The position numbers were made by a program, and so were the translations under genes. Positions 1 through 8,835 of a stretch of 64,000 nucleotides of DNA are shown in pieces; within the stretch, counting starts at the first letter, position 1; the number at the start of each line of letters is the position of its first letter. The stretch is from Pacificoceanicola sp049803835 (GTDB taxonomy: Bacteria > Pseudomonadota > Alphaproteobacteria > Rhodobacterales > Rhodobacteraceae): NCBI RefSeq assembly GCF_049803835.1, contig NZ_JBNAGK010000011.1:1-64000 (forward strand), given 5' to 3'. The notes beneath the pieces are model-generated. The model did no database searches. It worked only from the letters and a program-made list of their open reading frames with translations, and was not told where the DNA came from.

Positions 1-1535
1 TGTTGCAACCAAGTAGAAATGTCGCGTGGTTGACAAAGCAGAAATGTCCCACCTGGAGCGCCGTGAGCGCAGCCGGGCAGGGCGGAGACCTCACGTATCG
101 GAGCCCTGACCGGCTGCGCGGTTGGCCTTGCGCTTGCGATCGGCGAGCGTGTTCCATCCTGTATTGCGGCGGCCGGTCGGCTCGTAGATCGTCCGCTGTC
201 TGCCGGCGCGTTTCTTCTTGGGTGGGGCCTTGTCCTGCTCGGCCTTGATGTGCTCCAGCACGGCGCTCAGGTGCTTGTTCTCGGTGATCGCGGCGTGGGT
301 CACGCGCTGGTCCATGTCGAAAATCCGGTACGGTAGAGAAATGCCTTTCCAGCGGAATTCCAGAGCGCCGTCCTCGTGCTCATAGCTGTCGATGTACTTG
401 CCGGGGAGGTCACGGCTGAGGTCGTTCTCTTCCAGGATGATCCGGTGCCGGTCGTAGGAAAAGGCAAGCTGGGCACCGACATAGCGCTCATCCCTCAGGC
501 ACAGGATCTCGCGCAGGCGGTCCGGTTCCGTGTTCAACGCACGGTGCAGATCGTCGGGCCGCCGCGGGGCTTTTGCGAAACGCGCGTTGTAGCGCTGCAT
601 GAACCCCGGCAGGAAAGCGTTCCCCGCGGCCATATCAGAGATGCCCGCCAGCCTCAGCTCCTTCACCAGCCGATCCTGCAGCGTGCGATTGGCGCGTTCG
701 ACGCGGCCCTTGGCCTGAGAGCTGTTCGCGCAGAGGATCTCGATGTTCAACTCGTTGAGCGCGCGCCCGAATTGGGTGGTACCATGGCCTGTCTTTGCGC
801 CTTGCTTCGCCACCCGGAACACGCTGTGCTTGTCGCTGTAGAAAGCCACGGGACGACCATGTTCATGCAGGTAGCGTTCCAAGGCACCGAAGTAGCTGAA
901 CGTGCTTTCCGACGTCACGAATTCCAGGTGCATCAACGTGCTGGTCGCATCATCCACGAATACCAGCAGTGTGCAGGGCGGCCCGCGGTCCTCGAACCAG
1001 CGGTGATCGGAGCCGTCGATCTGGATCAACTCACCATAGCATTCCCGGCGCAGGCGCGGCTGGTGAAACGTGCGGCGCTGCTTTCTCGAAAGCCAGATCC
1101 CGGCGTCTTGCATCCATTTGCGCAGCGTCTCCCGGGACACCTTCAGGCCATGGTCCTCGGCCAGCTTCTCGGTCGCCAGCGTCGGTCCGAAATCAGCGTA
1201 CTGTTCCTGCACCAACGTGACGGCCAAAACGCGCACCGCCGGATCGATCCGATTATTCGATGGCCGACCGCGCGCCTTGTGCCGGATCGCAGCCGGTCCG
1301 TTGGTTCGAAAGCTCTTCAACAGACGTTGGACTTGTCTGCGGCTCAGCGCCAGAAGGTTCGCCGCATTCGTTGCCGTCATGCGGCCTTGCACGACCTGGC
1401 TCAAAATTTCGACACGGTTCAGGTCTCGTTCGCTCATAAGCACCAATCCCACGGTCCACTCCAATCCTGTCAGCAACAGGGGAAGTGTGACACTTCTGAT
1501 TTGCAGATGTGGGACACTTTAACTTTGCGGCTACA
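1..1535 (-). mobile_element. ISNCY-family insertion sequence
   Basis: A single transposase gene lies between imperfect terminal inverted repeats of about 50 bp. The left end begins TGTTGCAACCAAGTAGAAAT; the complement of the right end (1535 leftward) begins TGTAGCCGCAAAGTTAAAGT. Each end holds two copies of a motif like AAAGTGTC/GAAATGTC, which looks like subterminal transposase sites. The element starts at or very near the window edge, so the left flank and target duplication cannot be seen. It marks the left border of the copper region in this window. Confidence 0.85.
91..1437 (-). CDS. ISNCY-family DDE transposase
   Basis: The protein has about 448 residues. An N-terminal helix-turn-helix (ALSRRQVQRLLKSF) is followed by an integrase-like core. 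The likely DDE residues are D in LIQIDGSDHRWFED, D in LVFVDDATSTL and E in KGRVERANRTLQ. The C-terminus is basic (PPKKKRAGRQRTIYEP). Start chosen at ATG 1437 (MSERDLNRVEIL), which matches the family start; an in-frame TTG at 1476 would add 13 residues. The frame looks intact, so the element may be active. Confidence 0.9.
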   Translation of the reverse strand: MSERDLNRVEILSQVVQGRMTATNAANLLALSRRQVQRLLKSFRTNGPAAIRHKARGRPSNNRIDPAVRVLAVTLVQEQYADFGPTLATEKLAEDHGLKVSRETLRKWMQDAGIWLSRKQRRTFHQPRLRRECYGELIQIDGSDHRWFEDRGPPCTLLVFVDDATSTLMHLEFVTSESTFSYFGALERYLHEHGRPVAFYSDKHSVFRVAKQGAKTGHGTTQFGRALNELNIEILCANSSQAKGRVERANRTLQDRLVKELRLAGISDMAAGNAFLPGFMQRYNARFAKAPRRPDDLHRALNTEPDRLREILCLRDERYVGAQLAFSYDRHRIILEENDLSRDLPGKYIDSYEHEDGALEFRWKGISLPYRIFDMDQRVTHAAITENKHLSAVLEHIKAEQDKAPPKKKRAGRQRTIYEPTGRRNTGWNTLADRKRKANRAAGQGSDT

Positions 1536-1616
1536 GAATTGGATCCGATAATCCTGATTATGTTGCTTACGACTCCTTTTGGTACGCCCTTCATAATATA
1601 TCAGAAATAGCTGCCT

Positions 1617-2897
1617 TCAACTGACAGTCAGCCACGTCGCCATGCCATCGGCTTGATGGCTGAGCATGTGGCAATGCAGCATCCACGCGCCCGGATTGTC
1701 GAGGACGGCGGTGATGGCGCGTGTCTCTCCCGCCGCCAGCAGGGTCGAGTCGCGCAGTGGCCCGAGGTCTCCCGAGGTGTCCAGTTCGTGGAAATGGTGG
1801 CCATGCAAGTGCATGACATGGGGAAAGCCGGTGCGGTTCTCGATCTCGATGCGCATGGTCTGGCTGCGCTTTGCCGCGATCAAGGGACGGCTTGGAAGGC
1901 CCGACACGTCGTTCAGCGCCCATGTTCCAGTGCCGCGATGCGCAGGCGCGCCCGCGCCGCCTTGCAGCACCAGCCTTGTGGTGTGATCCGGCGTGCCGGG
2001 ACGGGTCATGCGGTTTGGCGGCAGGGTCGGGATCGGCGCAGTCGAGGGGCTGCGCGTGCCGGTCACTGTCAAATGCCCCAGCAAGTCGTTCGCCCCGTCA
2101 TAGGTGTCGCGCAGCGCCACCGGGCCGGTCACATCTGCGATCACGTCGCAGCGTTGACTGGGGGCCAGCGCCATCGGCGCCAGCGCCTGCGGGACCTCCA
2201 ACGGCATCCCGTCCAGCGCCACGATCTTGCCCGCCAGCCCGGTCACGGACAATCGATAAATGCGGTCGATGGACGGGTTGATGATCCGCAGGCGCAGCCT
2301 GTCGCCTTGCTGCACGCTGTTCCGCGACAGGATCGCGGTCTTGATATTGCCAAGCCGTCCCTCGGTGGCAAAGCGCGCGGGATCGAAGCTGTCATCAAAC
2401 TGACCGTCCGCATCCAGCAGCAGGTCGAACAACTGCACGGTGATGTCGTGGTCGACGGCGGGCGGGTCGCGTTCCTCGACGATGAATGCCCCGAAGAGGC
2501 CCCTGCTGACTTGTTCATACGACAGATAATGCGAATGGTACCAATAGGTTCCCGCATCGGCTAAGTCGAACCGGTAGTCAAAGCGTTCGCCGGGGATGAC
2601 CACATCCTGCGTCAGCACGTTCACGCCGTCCATGCGGTTGGGCACGCGCAGCCCGTGCCAATGCACCAAGGCCCCGTCGTTCAGCCCATTGTCCAACCGG
2701 ATCTGCGCCGTATCACCTTGGCGGTAGCGGATGTCCGGCCCCGGCACCCCGCCGTTGAAGCCCAGCATCGGCAGGCGCCGCCCGGCGACCTGCGTGACGA
2801 TCTCTTCGGGGCGCAGCGTAATGCGGGAGCCGCCCAAAGCTGGCGTCGCCAAGCAGGCGGCCAGCAGGGACAAGGCCTGTCGTCGGTTCACCTTCAT
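1617..2897 (-). CDS. Multicopper oxidase (CueO/CumA-like), Tat-exported
   Basis: A periplasmic laccase-like oxidase of about 426 residues, likely oxidising Cu(I) to less toxic Cu(II). A twin-arginine signal is visible at the start (MKVNRRQALSLLAACLATPA). The four copper-binding blocks are present: HWHGLRVP, YWYHSHYLSYEQ, HVMHLHGHHFHE and HCHMLSHQADGM, the last supplying the type 1 Cys-His-Met set. Start taken at ATG 2897, directly before the Tat motif; 20 more codons are open upstream. It lies downstream of an L,D-transpeptidase on the same strand and may share its promoter. The window has two more multicopper oxidases. Confidence 0.92.
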   Translation of the reverse strand: MKVNRRQALSLLAACLATPALGGSRITLRPEEIVTQVAGRRLPMLGFNGGVPGPDIRYRQGDTAQIRLDNGLNDGALVHWHGLRVPNRMDGVNVLTQDVVIPGERFDYRFDLADAGTYWYHSHYLSYEQVSRGLFGAFIVEERDPPAVDHDITVQLFDLLLDADGQFDDSFDPARFATEGRLGNIKTAILSRNSVQQGDRLRLRIINPSIDRIYRLSVTGLAGKIVALDGMPLEVPQALAPMALAPSQRCDVIADVTGPVALRDTYDGANDLLGHLTVTGTRSPSTAPIPTLPPNRMTRPGTPDHTTRLVLQGGAGAPAHRGTGTWALNDVSGLPSRPLIAAKRSQTMRIEIENRTGFPHVMHLHGHHFHELDTSGDLGPLRDSTLLAAGETRAITAVLDNPGAWMLHCHMLSHQADGMATWLTVS

Positions 2898-2973
2898 GGA
2901 AACCCCGTTATCCAAAATTGCGGAGGCGCTTTTCAGACAGGCGCGGACAAAGGTCAACCAACCCGCCGGGGCC

Positions 2974-3555
2974 TCACGCGGTCGTCACCTTGGGGTGCAG
3001 GGTGACGCGGGCGCCGATCTCGACCCGTTCATACAGGTCCTTGACGTGCTCGTTGGTCAGCCGCGCGCAGCCGTTGGACACGGCGCTGCCGATGGTCGAG
3101 GGCGCATTGGTGCCGTGGATGCGCAGATAGGTGTCACGCCCCTGATCGTCATGCAGGTACAGCGCCCTTGCGCCGAGCGGATTGTTCGGGCCGCCCTTCA
3201 TGCCGTTCTTGTATTTGGCATATTTCCCCGGATCGCGGCGGATCATCGACTGGGTCGGGCGCCACCACGGCCACTTGGCCTTGCGCGCGACAGTAAAGAC
3301 GCCGGATTCGTACAGCCCCTTGCGCCCGACGCCCACGCCATACCGGATCGCCGCCCCGTCCTTCCCCATCAGATACAGGTGGAACTCGTCCGGCACCACG
3401 TGGATGTCCCCAGGCAGCCAGTCTGTGCGACCGGTCTGCACGGCCGTCGGGTTGAAGTGGTCGGGCAATGTGACCTGATGGGCGCGCGCCAGCGTCGGCG
3501 CGGCCAAGGCCATGGCCAGCCCCGTTATGATCGTGCGGCGTGTATATCCAGTCAT
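2974..3555 (-). CDS. L,D-transpeptidase (YkuD domain), Tat-like signal
   Basis: A 193-residue exported enzyme of the ErfK/YbiS/YkuD fold that makes 3-3 peptidoglycan crosslinks or attaches proteins to the wall. The signal peptide carries RR (MTGYTRRTIITGLAMALAAP). The catalytic block is intact: IHGTNAPSTIGSAVSNGCAR, with the active Cys in SNGCARL. The start at 3555 is set by an AGGAG site 6-7 bases upstream. It is transcribed away from the DUF305 gene, with a CueR-like dyad in the divergent gap, and leads into the multicopper oxidase. A second paralogue sits at 17907-18479, also beside a CueR site. Confidence 0.9.
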   Translation of the reverse strand: MTGYTRRTIITGLAMALAAPTLARAHQVTLPDHFNPTAVQTGRTDWLPGDIHVVPDEFHLYLMGKDGAAIRYGVGVGRKGLYESGVFTVARKAKWPWWRPTQSMIRRDPGKYAKYKNGMKGGPNNPLGARALYLHDDQGRDTYLRIHGTNAPSTIGSAVSNGCARLTNEHVKDLYERVEIGARVTLHPKVTTA

Positions 3556-3682
3556 GACATCTCCTGTTCTCGCATGCGTTTCAGAAGGCCAGCCCACAAT
3601 GCCTGCGCCCAGTCAAATGCCCGTGATCTTGCCCTGCGCAGGCGCGTATGTTCCCCCGAAAGCACGAAATTCGGGCCATTTT

Positions 3683-3713
3683 GGAACCCTCCAGCGCTGG
3701 AAGGGCGTTTGTT
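3683..3713 (+). promoter_or_regulatory. CueR-like promoter, degenerate -35
   Basis: The dyad ACCCTCCAGCGCTGGAAGGG fits the CueR operator pattern. Aligned with the other sites here, the -35 hexamer would be GGAACC (weak), followed by a 19-base spacer and TTTGTT as -10. It points at the DUF305 gene (start 3743) and lies in the gap shared with the leftward L,D-transpeptidase/oxidase pair. Confidence 0.55.
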
Positions 3714-3742
3714 CCACACGGAACCTAAGCAGGAGAGGCTCA

Positions 3743-4567
3743 ATGAAATATTCCAGATTTTTCCTGATGATCGGCATGTCGACGCTGGTGATGTTCGTGC
3801 TGATGTATCTGAACACCTACCTTCTGGGCCACGTCTTCTTTTCGGAAACGCGGGCCTGGATGGCACTGCTGATGGGGGCCACGATGGCATTCGTCATGCT
3901 GTCCTTCATGCTGTCGATGTATACGAACAAGGCGCTCAACGCGGGCATCTTCGTGGGCTCCGTCGTGGTCTTTGCGCTGTCGCTCTGGCTGGTGCGCAGT
4001 CAGGTCACGGTGCAGGACCGGTCTTTCATGCGGGCGATGATCCCGCACCATTCGATTGCCATTATGACCTCGTCGCGGGCCGAGATCACCGATCCGCGCG
4101 TAGCGAAATTGGCCGAGGCCATCGTCTATGCGCAGGACAAGGAAATCGCCGAGATGCGCTATCTGATCGCGGATATCTCTGCCAATGGCGAGGCCGCGCC
4201 GACCGGCGAGACCGCCGCGCCCGAGGTGGTCGATGCGGCGCAGGCCCTGTCGACCGAGGTGATCGCCACTGTCGACCCGGAATTCCTGACCGCCGACGAC
4301 ATCGCCAAGGCCCTGCCCGACGGCGCCACCTGCCGATTTACCTACACCGCCACCAGCCCCGCCGTTCTGGCCGTGGGCGAGGATGCCGCAGTGATCAAAA
4401 TCAGCGGCGACCTCGTGCGCCTTGACCGGCAGGGTGACGGCTTTGCCGCCGACCCATTGCGTGCGGAGCTGCACAAGGGTGATGACCTGACCGATCTGAT
4501 CGTGACGGCCGGGCCGGATTACACCGCCGGATTCCGCGGCCAATACTCCTGCGAAGGAGGTCAGTGA
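3743..4567 (+). CDS. DUF305-containing membrane protein
   Basis: A 274-residue protein found with copper genes; its biochemical role is not established. Three hydrophobic segments occupy about residues 5-90. They are followed by a DUF305/ferritin-like block with the typical pattern FMRAMIPHHSIAIM, a conserved LAEAIVYAQDKEIAEM stretch, and a C-terminal extension of about 100 residues that I do not recognise. The start ATG 3743 follows AGGAG at 3731. The stop overlaps the start of the next gene (TGATG at 4565-4569), so the two are translationally coupled. It is probably the first gene of a rightward operon running to the CusF-like gene at 9636. Confidence 0.8.
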   Translation: MKYSRFFLMIGMSTLVMFVLMYLNTYLLGHVFFSETRAWMALLMGATMAFVMLSFMLSMYTNKALNAGIFVGSVVVFALSLWLVRSQVTVQDRSFMRAMIPHHSIAIMTSSRAEITDPRVAKLAEAIVYAQDKEIAEMRYLIADISANGEAAPTGETAAPEVVDAAQALSTEVIATVDPEFLTADDIAKALPDGATCRFTYTATSPAVLAVGEDAAVIKISGDLVRLDRQGDGFAADPLRAELHKGDDLTDLIVTAGPDYTAGFRGQYSCEGGQ

Positions 4568-5325
4568 TGCCCAAGAACACGCAAACCGCCACGCTGTATC
4601 GGATGGTCATGCCCGACCACCTCTGTCCCTTTGGTCTGAAATCCAAGGACTTGCTGGAACGTCAGGGCTACAGCGTCGATGACCACCACCTGACCACGCG
4701 CGAGGAAACCGAGGCGTTCAAGAAAGAACACGGGGTCGAAACGACGCCGCAGACCTTCATCAAGGGTGAACGCATCGGCGGATATGACGACCTGCGCGTG
4801 CATTTCGACATTGATCCGCCCAAGGAGGAACAGAGCGACACCAGCTATCAGCCGGTCATCGCGATTTTTTCCGTCGCCGCGCTGCTGGCGCTGGGGTTGT
4901 CGTGGCACCAATACGGCACGGTCCTGACGGCGCGCGCGCTGGAATGGTTCATCTCGCTGTCGATGACGATCCTCGCGATCCAGAAATTGCAGGACGTCGA
5001 GAGTTTCTCGACCATGTTCCTGAACTACGACCTGCTCGCCCGCCGCTGGGTGCCCTATGGCAAGGTCTACCCGTTCGGCGAGGCGCTGGCGGGCATCCTG
5101 ATGACCGCCGGAGCGCTGACATGGCTGTCGGCCCCGGTCGCGCTGTTCATCGGCACGGTTGGCGCCGTCAGCGTCTTCAAGGCTGTCTACATCGACAAGC
5201 GCGAGTTGAAATGCGCCTGCGTCGGCGGGTCGTCGAACGTGCCGCTGGGGTTCGTGTCACTGACCGAGAACCTGATGATGATCGCGATGGGCCTGTGGAT
5301 GGGCAGCAGGGCGCTGTTCGGGTGA
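4567..5325 (+). CDS. Glutaredoxin domain fused to MauE/DoxX-type membrane domain
   Basis: A 252-residue fusion. Residues 1-85 are a glutaredoxin fold with a monothiol-type site (HLCPFG), a cis-Pro loop (VETTPQTF) and a GGYDDL block. The C-terminal half has four hydrophobic segments of the MauE/DoxX redox-associated type and a further Cys pair (LKCACVGGSS). It may move electrons or thiol equivalents across the membrane for periplasmic copper or thiol control (inference). Start chosen at ATG 4567, which overlaps the upstream stop, with GGAGG at 4555-4559; a GTG at 4564 is also in frame. Confidence 0.8.
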   Translation: MPKNTQTATLYRMVMPDHLCPFGLKSKDLLERQGYSVDDHHLTTREETEAFKKEHGVETTPQTFIKGERIGGYDDLRVHFDIDPPKEEQSDTSYQPVIAIFSVAALLALGLSWHQYGTVLTARALEWFISLSMTILAIQKLQDVESFSTMFLNYDLLARRWVPYGKVYPFGEALAGILMTAGALTWLSAPVALFIGTVGAVSVFKAVYIDKRELKCACVGGSSNVPLGFVSLTENLMMIAMGLWMGSRALFG

Positions 5326-5338
5326 TGGTCTCAAAAAT

Positions 5339-5353
5339 GCCTGTTTTTCAGGC
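5339..5353 (+). terminator. Weak hairpin after the glutaredoxin fusion gene
   Basis: GCCTG-TTTTT-CAGGC forms a 5-bp stem just after the stop codon at 5325. There is no T tract after it, so it may be an attenuator, an RNA-end stabiliser or nothing. Confidence 0.25.
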
Positions 5354-5434
5354 GCCTAGATGCTCGGCACGGAAATTTTGGCCACACGTTTTGGTGACTT
5401 GCCGGGTGTCGTTTTCTCGCTTATCGATTCACGA

Positions 5435-5770
5435 ATGTCTCACTGGATTCGCGCACTTCTGGTCAAATTTCAGGTCGTCGCCCTTTTTCTGGCGATGGCC
5501 CTGATGCCGTCCAACGCGTCCGCGATGATCCTGTGCGACGGACACGAGGCGACCATTGAGCAGGCGCACGACCACGCCAGTCAAACAACGGACCACGCGG
5601 TTGATCACGCTGCGGATCATTGCGCATCGCATATTTGCGTCCTCGGCGATCTACGCTCAGCCGATGCGGAGGCGCCGCGCGCCATTCGAGTGTCGATCCG
5701 GTCCTGGGACATAGCCTCGCTTGTCATCACCGCAATTCCCGAAGGTTTGCAGCGCCCCCCACGTGCCTGA
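5435..5770 (+). CDS. Small His-rich exported protein, unknown
   Basis: About 111 residues. An N-terminal hydrophobic signal (LLVKFQVVALFLAMALMPSN) is followed by a His/Asp-rich stretch (HDHASQTTDHAVDHAADHCA) that could bind Cu or another metal, and then a soluble tail. Start taken at ATG 5435 because it directly precedes the signal-like segment; an earlier in-frame ATG at 5360 would add 25 unremarkable residues. It precedes the lipoprotein/TolC genes. I do not recognise the family; metal binding is inferred from composition only. Confidence 0.6.
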   Translation: MSHWIRALLVKFQVVALFLAMALMPSNASAMILCDGHEATIEQAHDHASQTTDHAVDHAADHCASHICVLGDLRSADAEAPRAIRVSIRSWDIASLVITAIPEGLQRPPRA

Positions 5771-5832
5771 TGCAGCCCCGCCGCGGCGATTCGCCTGCGG
5801 ATAACTGCATCTGACACGACGAGGGACTACCA

Positions 5833-6048
5833 GTGAAACTTGCTATTGCGGCTGGATTGCCGCTGCTCGTGGGTGCCTGTGCGGCACTTCCCGAGCTTGA
5901 CACCGCGCCTGGGTTGACGGCCGCGTCTGTGACGCCGCCTGCGACCATGGCGCAACCTGGACCGAATGTGGCCTATCTTGGCTACCGGCTTCAAGAACCC
6001 GCTGACTGGCGCAGCCTGAACGATGCACAGCGGGAGGGCGGCAAATGA
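5833..6048 (+). CDS. Small lipoprotein
   Basis: A 71-residue protein with a lipobox (LLVGAC) at residues 12-17, predicting an N-terminal lipid-modified Cys. The rest is short and carries no known domain (GYRLQEPADWRSLNDAQREG at the C-terminus). It overlaps the start of the TolC-type gene by 4 bases (ATGA), which couples the two. It probably accompanies the outer-membrane efflux protein. Confidence 0.7.
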   Translation: MKLAIAAGLPLLVGACAALPELDTAPGLTAASVTPPATMAQPGPNVAYLGYRLQEPADWRSLNDAQREGGK

Positions 6049-7445
6049 AACTGCCGTTGATGCTCGGCGCGGCGCTGCTGGTGGCAGCCTGCGCCAATCC
6101 CGCTGTAATCGAGCGCGCAAAGGCCGACCGTGCCGGTTTCGTCAGCGTCGAAGAGGGCGCCCGCAAGGCCGTCGGGGCTGTGCCCGTTTGGAACCAGTCC
6201 GCTGCCGATATCGAGGCCACGGAAAGGCGCGTGCACGCCCTGGTCCATGGCAAGACGATCAGCGCCGATACCGCAGTGCAGGTCGCGCTGATCAACAACC
6301 GCGCGCTTCAGGCCAGCTTTGCCGAGCTGGGACTGTCTTCGACGGACCTGTGGGAGGTGGCCATGGGCCCGGTGCCCACGCTCGGCGTATCCGTTTCGGG
6401 CCTGGCGGGTGACGTGACCCGCACGCTCGAGGCGACCGTGGCGGGCGCGCTTCTGGATCTTGCAACGACCAAGCCGCGTACCCAGCTGGCCGAAGTCCGC
6501 TTTCGCCAGGCGGAACTGGCGGCGCTGGCACAAACCATTGACCTTGCCGTGGAAACCCGCCGCGCCTGGATCGAATCGGTCGGGGCCTTCGAGGCGGCCG
6601 CGCTGATCGGACAGACCCACGGCACGGCCGAGGCCGCATCGGAGCTGGCGGTGCAGTTGGGCCGGACCGGCGCCATGAACAAGGCCGACCAGGCGCGCGA
6701 ACATGCCTTTACCGCAGAACTGGCGGCTGAACGCGCCGCCGCCCGGCTGGAGGCACAGCTGGCCAAGGAAAAGCTGCTGCGCCTGATGGGTCTGTGGGGG
6801 AGCGCCACCACCGTCTACGTGCCCGATGCGCTGCCCGCCCTGCCGCGCGGTCCGCGCGCGGCAGGCAACATTGAGCAGCAGGCACTGGCCAACCGCGTCG
6901 ACCTGGCCGCGGGCAAGCTGGAACTGCAGGCCATCGCCTTGGATTATCGTCTGACCGGCAAGACCCGCATGGTGTCCGACGCGGCGCTGGTCGCCGGGGT
7001 CGAGCTGGAGCGCGCCAACGGCGAAACCGAGGCCACGCCCGCGCTGGCGCTGGATTTCGAAATCCCGCTGTATGACACTGGCCCGCTGGTGTCGAAACGC
7101 GGCCGCATGGCCTACCTGCAGGCGGCGAACACCCTGGCACAGCAGGCCATCGACGCGCGGTCGGACGCGCGCATGGCCTACAAGGCGGTCACGGGGCGGC
7201 ACAACATCGCGCGACATTGGCGCGACCAGGTACTGCCGCTGCGCCGCCAGATCGATGAAGAGGCGCTGCTGTCCTACAACGGCATGCTGACCTCTACCTT
7301 CGAACTGATCGCCGACGCGCAGGAGGGGCTGGACTCCCGGCTGTCCGCCGCCGAGGCCAAGCGAGACTACTGGCTCGCCGAAACCGAAGCGACCGCCGCG
7401 ATCTGGGGCGGATCCGTAACCCTGTCCAAAGGAGGGGAAGAATGA
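6045..7445 (+). CDS. TolC/CusC-type outer-membrane efflux lipoprotein
   Basis: A 466-residue outer-membrane efflux protein. It has a lipoprotein signal (MLGAALLVAACANP) and two long heptad-rich coiled regions typical of the OEP repeats, for example SAAEAKRDYWLAETEATAAI near the C-terminus. No RND pump or membrane fusion protein is encoded nearby, so either it works with a pump encoded elsewhere or it serves the periplasmic copper proteins in another way. The stop overlaps the start of the next multicopper oxidase gene by 4 bases. Confidence 0.85.
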   Translation: MKLPLMLGAALLVAACANPAVIERAKADRAGFVSVEEGARKAVGAVPVWNQSAADIEATERRVHALVHGKTISADTAVQVALINNRALQASFAELGLSSTDLWEVAMGPVPTLGVSVSGLAGDVTRTLEATVAGALLDLATTKPRTQLAEVRFRQAELAALAQTIDLAVETRRAWIESVGAFEAAALIGQTHGTAEAASELAVQLGRTGAMNKADQAREHAFTAELAAERAAARLEAQLAKEKLLRLMGLWGSATTVYVPDALPALPRGPRAAGNIEQQALANRVDLAAGKLELQAIALDYRLTGKTRMVSDAALVAGVELERANGETEATPALALDFEIPLYDTGPLVSKRGRMAYLQAANTLAQQAIDARSDARMAYKAVTGRHNIARHWRDQVLPLRRQIDEEALLSYNGMLTSTFELIADAQEGLDSRLSAAEAKRDYWLAETEATAAIWGGSVTLSKGGEE

Positions 7446-8809
7446 TGAACCGTCGTCAATTGCTGGGCGCCGGGCTGACCGCCGGTGCCGGTGCCGTGCT
7501 GGCCTCGGCCGCCGCCGCGGAAACCCGTTTCCGCGACCTGCCAGAGGCCGCCTTTACCGACATCCCCTACACGCAGGTGCCAGACCGTCCCATGACCGGA
7601 CTGGATTATAACCCGGTCGTGACGCTGAACGGCTGGTCCCTGCCGTGGCGGATGAACGGCAACGTGAAGGAATTCCACCTCGTCGCCGAGCCGGTCGAGC
7701 GCATCATGGCGGATGGCATGATGGCGCGGCTGTGGGGCTATAACGGCCAATCCACCGGCCCCACCATCGAGGCGGTCGAGGGCGAGCGCGTGCGCATCTA
7801 CGTGACCAACCGCTTGCCGGAACACACATCCGTGCATTGGCACGGGCTGATATTGCCTTCGGGGATGGACGGCGTCGGTGGCCTCAGCCACCCCGCGATC
7901 CCGCCGGGCAAGACCTTTGTGTATGAGTTCGACCTGACCAAGTCCGGCACCTTCATGTACCACCCGCATGCGGATGAGATGGTGCAGATGGCCATGGGCA
8001 TGATGGGCCTGTTCATCGTGCATCCGCGCGACCCGGCCTTCATGCCGGTGGATCGGGATTTTGCGTTTCTGCTGGCGGCCTACGACATCGATCCCGGCAC
8101 CTACATCCCGCGCGTGGCCGAGATGACCAACTTCAACATGTGGACCTGGAACAGCCGGATTTTCCCTGACATTGATCCCTTGGTGGTGAACAAGGGCGAC
8201 CGGGTGAGGGTGCGCTGTGGTAACCTGACGATGACCAACCACCCGATCCACATGCACGGCTACGACTTCCATGTCACCTGTACAGATGGCGGCTGGGTGC
8301 CCGAAACAGCCCGCTGGCCGGAGGTCAGCATCGACATTCCCGTCGGTGCCATGCGGGCCTATGAATTCGACGCAATCCACGAAGGTGACTGGGCGATCCA
8401 TTGCCACAAGTCACACCACACGATGAACGCCATGGGCCATGAATTGCCCACGGTGATCGGTGCCGACAAGACCCGACTGACCCAGATGATGCGCCGCCAT
8501 CAGCCCGGTTACATGCCGATGGGCACCGCCGGAATGGCCGACATGGGCGAGATGTCCATGGAAATCCCCGAGAACACCATCCCGATGATGGCGGGCTGGG
8601 GACCCCATGGCCCGCTGGAAATGGGTGGCATGTTCAGTGTCGTGAAGGTCCGCGAGGGCATCGACCGCGACGATTACAGCGATCCCGGCTGGTATCAGAA
8701 CCCGCCCGGAACCGAAGCCTACGAATGGACGGGCGAGCTGCCCGAACACGCAAGCAACACCAGCCCCAAAACCGTGATCACGCCGCGCGGCGGCGTGCGG
8801 CAGGGTTGA
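7442..8809 (+). CDS. Multicopper oxidase with Met-rich C-terminus
   Basis: A 455-residue exported oxidase. The start MMNRRQLLGAGLTAGAGA is a Tat-type signal. The copper sites are HWHGLILP, FMYHPHADE, HPIHMHGYDF and HCHKSHHTMNAM; the last keeps the expected H7/M12 spacing although it is unusually His-rich. After it comes a Met/His-rich tail (GMADMGEMSMEIPE) that may bind extra Cu(I). The ATG overlaps the TolC stop. It is followed by cupredoxin and CusF-like genes on the same strand, a likely electron and copper relay in the periplasm. Confidence 0.92.
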   Translation: MMNRRQLLGAGLTAGAGAVLASAAAAETRFRDLPEAAFTDIPYTQVPDRPMTGLDYNPVVTLNGWSLPWRMNGNVKEFHLVAEPVERIMADGMMARLWGYNGQSTGPTIEAVEGERVRIYVTNRLPEHTSVHWHGLILPSGMDGVGGLSHPAIPPGKTFVYEFDLTKSGTFMYHPHADEMVQMAMGMMGLFIVHPRDPAFMPVDRDFAFLLAAYDIDPGTYIPRVAEMTNFNMWTWNSRIFPDIDPLVVNKGDRVRVRCGNLTMTNHPIHMHGYDFHVTCTDGGWVPETARWPEVSIDIPVGAMRAYEFDAIHEGDWAIHCHKSHHTMNAMGHELPTVIGADKTRLTQMMRRHQPGYMPMGTAGMADMGEMSMEIPENTIPMMAGWGPHGPLEMGGMFSVVKVREGIDRDDYSDPGWYQNPPGTEAYEWTGELPEHASNTSPKTVITPRGGVRQG

Positions 8810-8835
8810 TGCAAGAGCACAGGAGAAACGCGCTC

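Noticed and set aside
376..1551. Plus-strand open frame of 391 codons opposite the transposase
   Set aside because: Complementary shadow of the ISNCY transposase with no domain or ribosome site.
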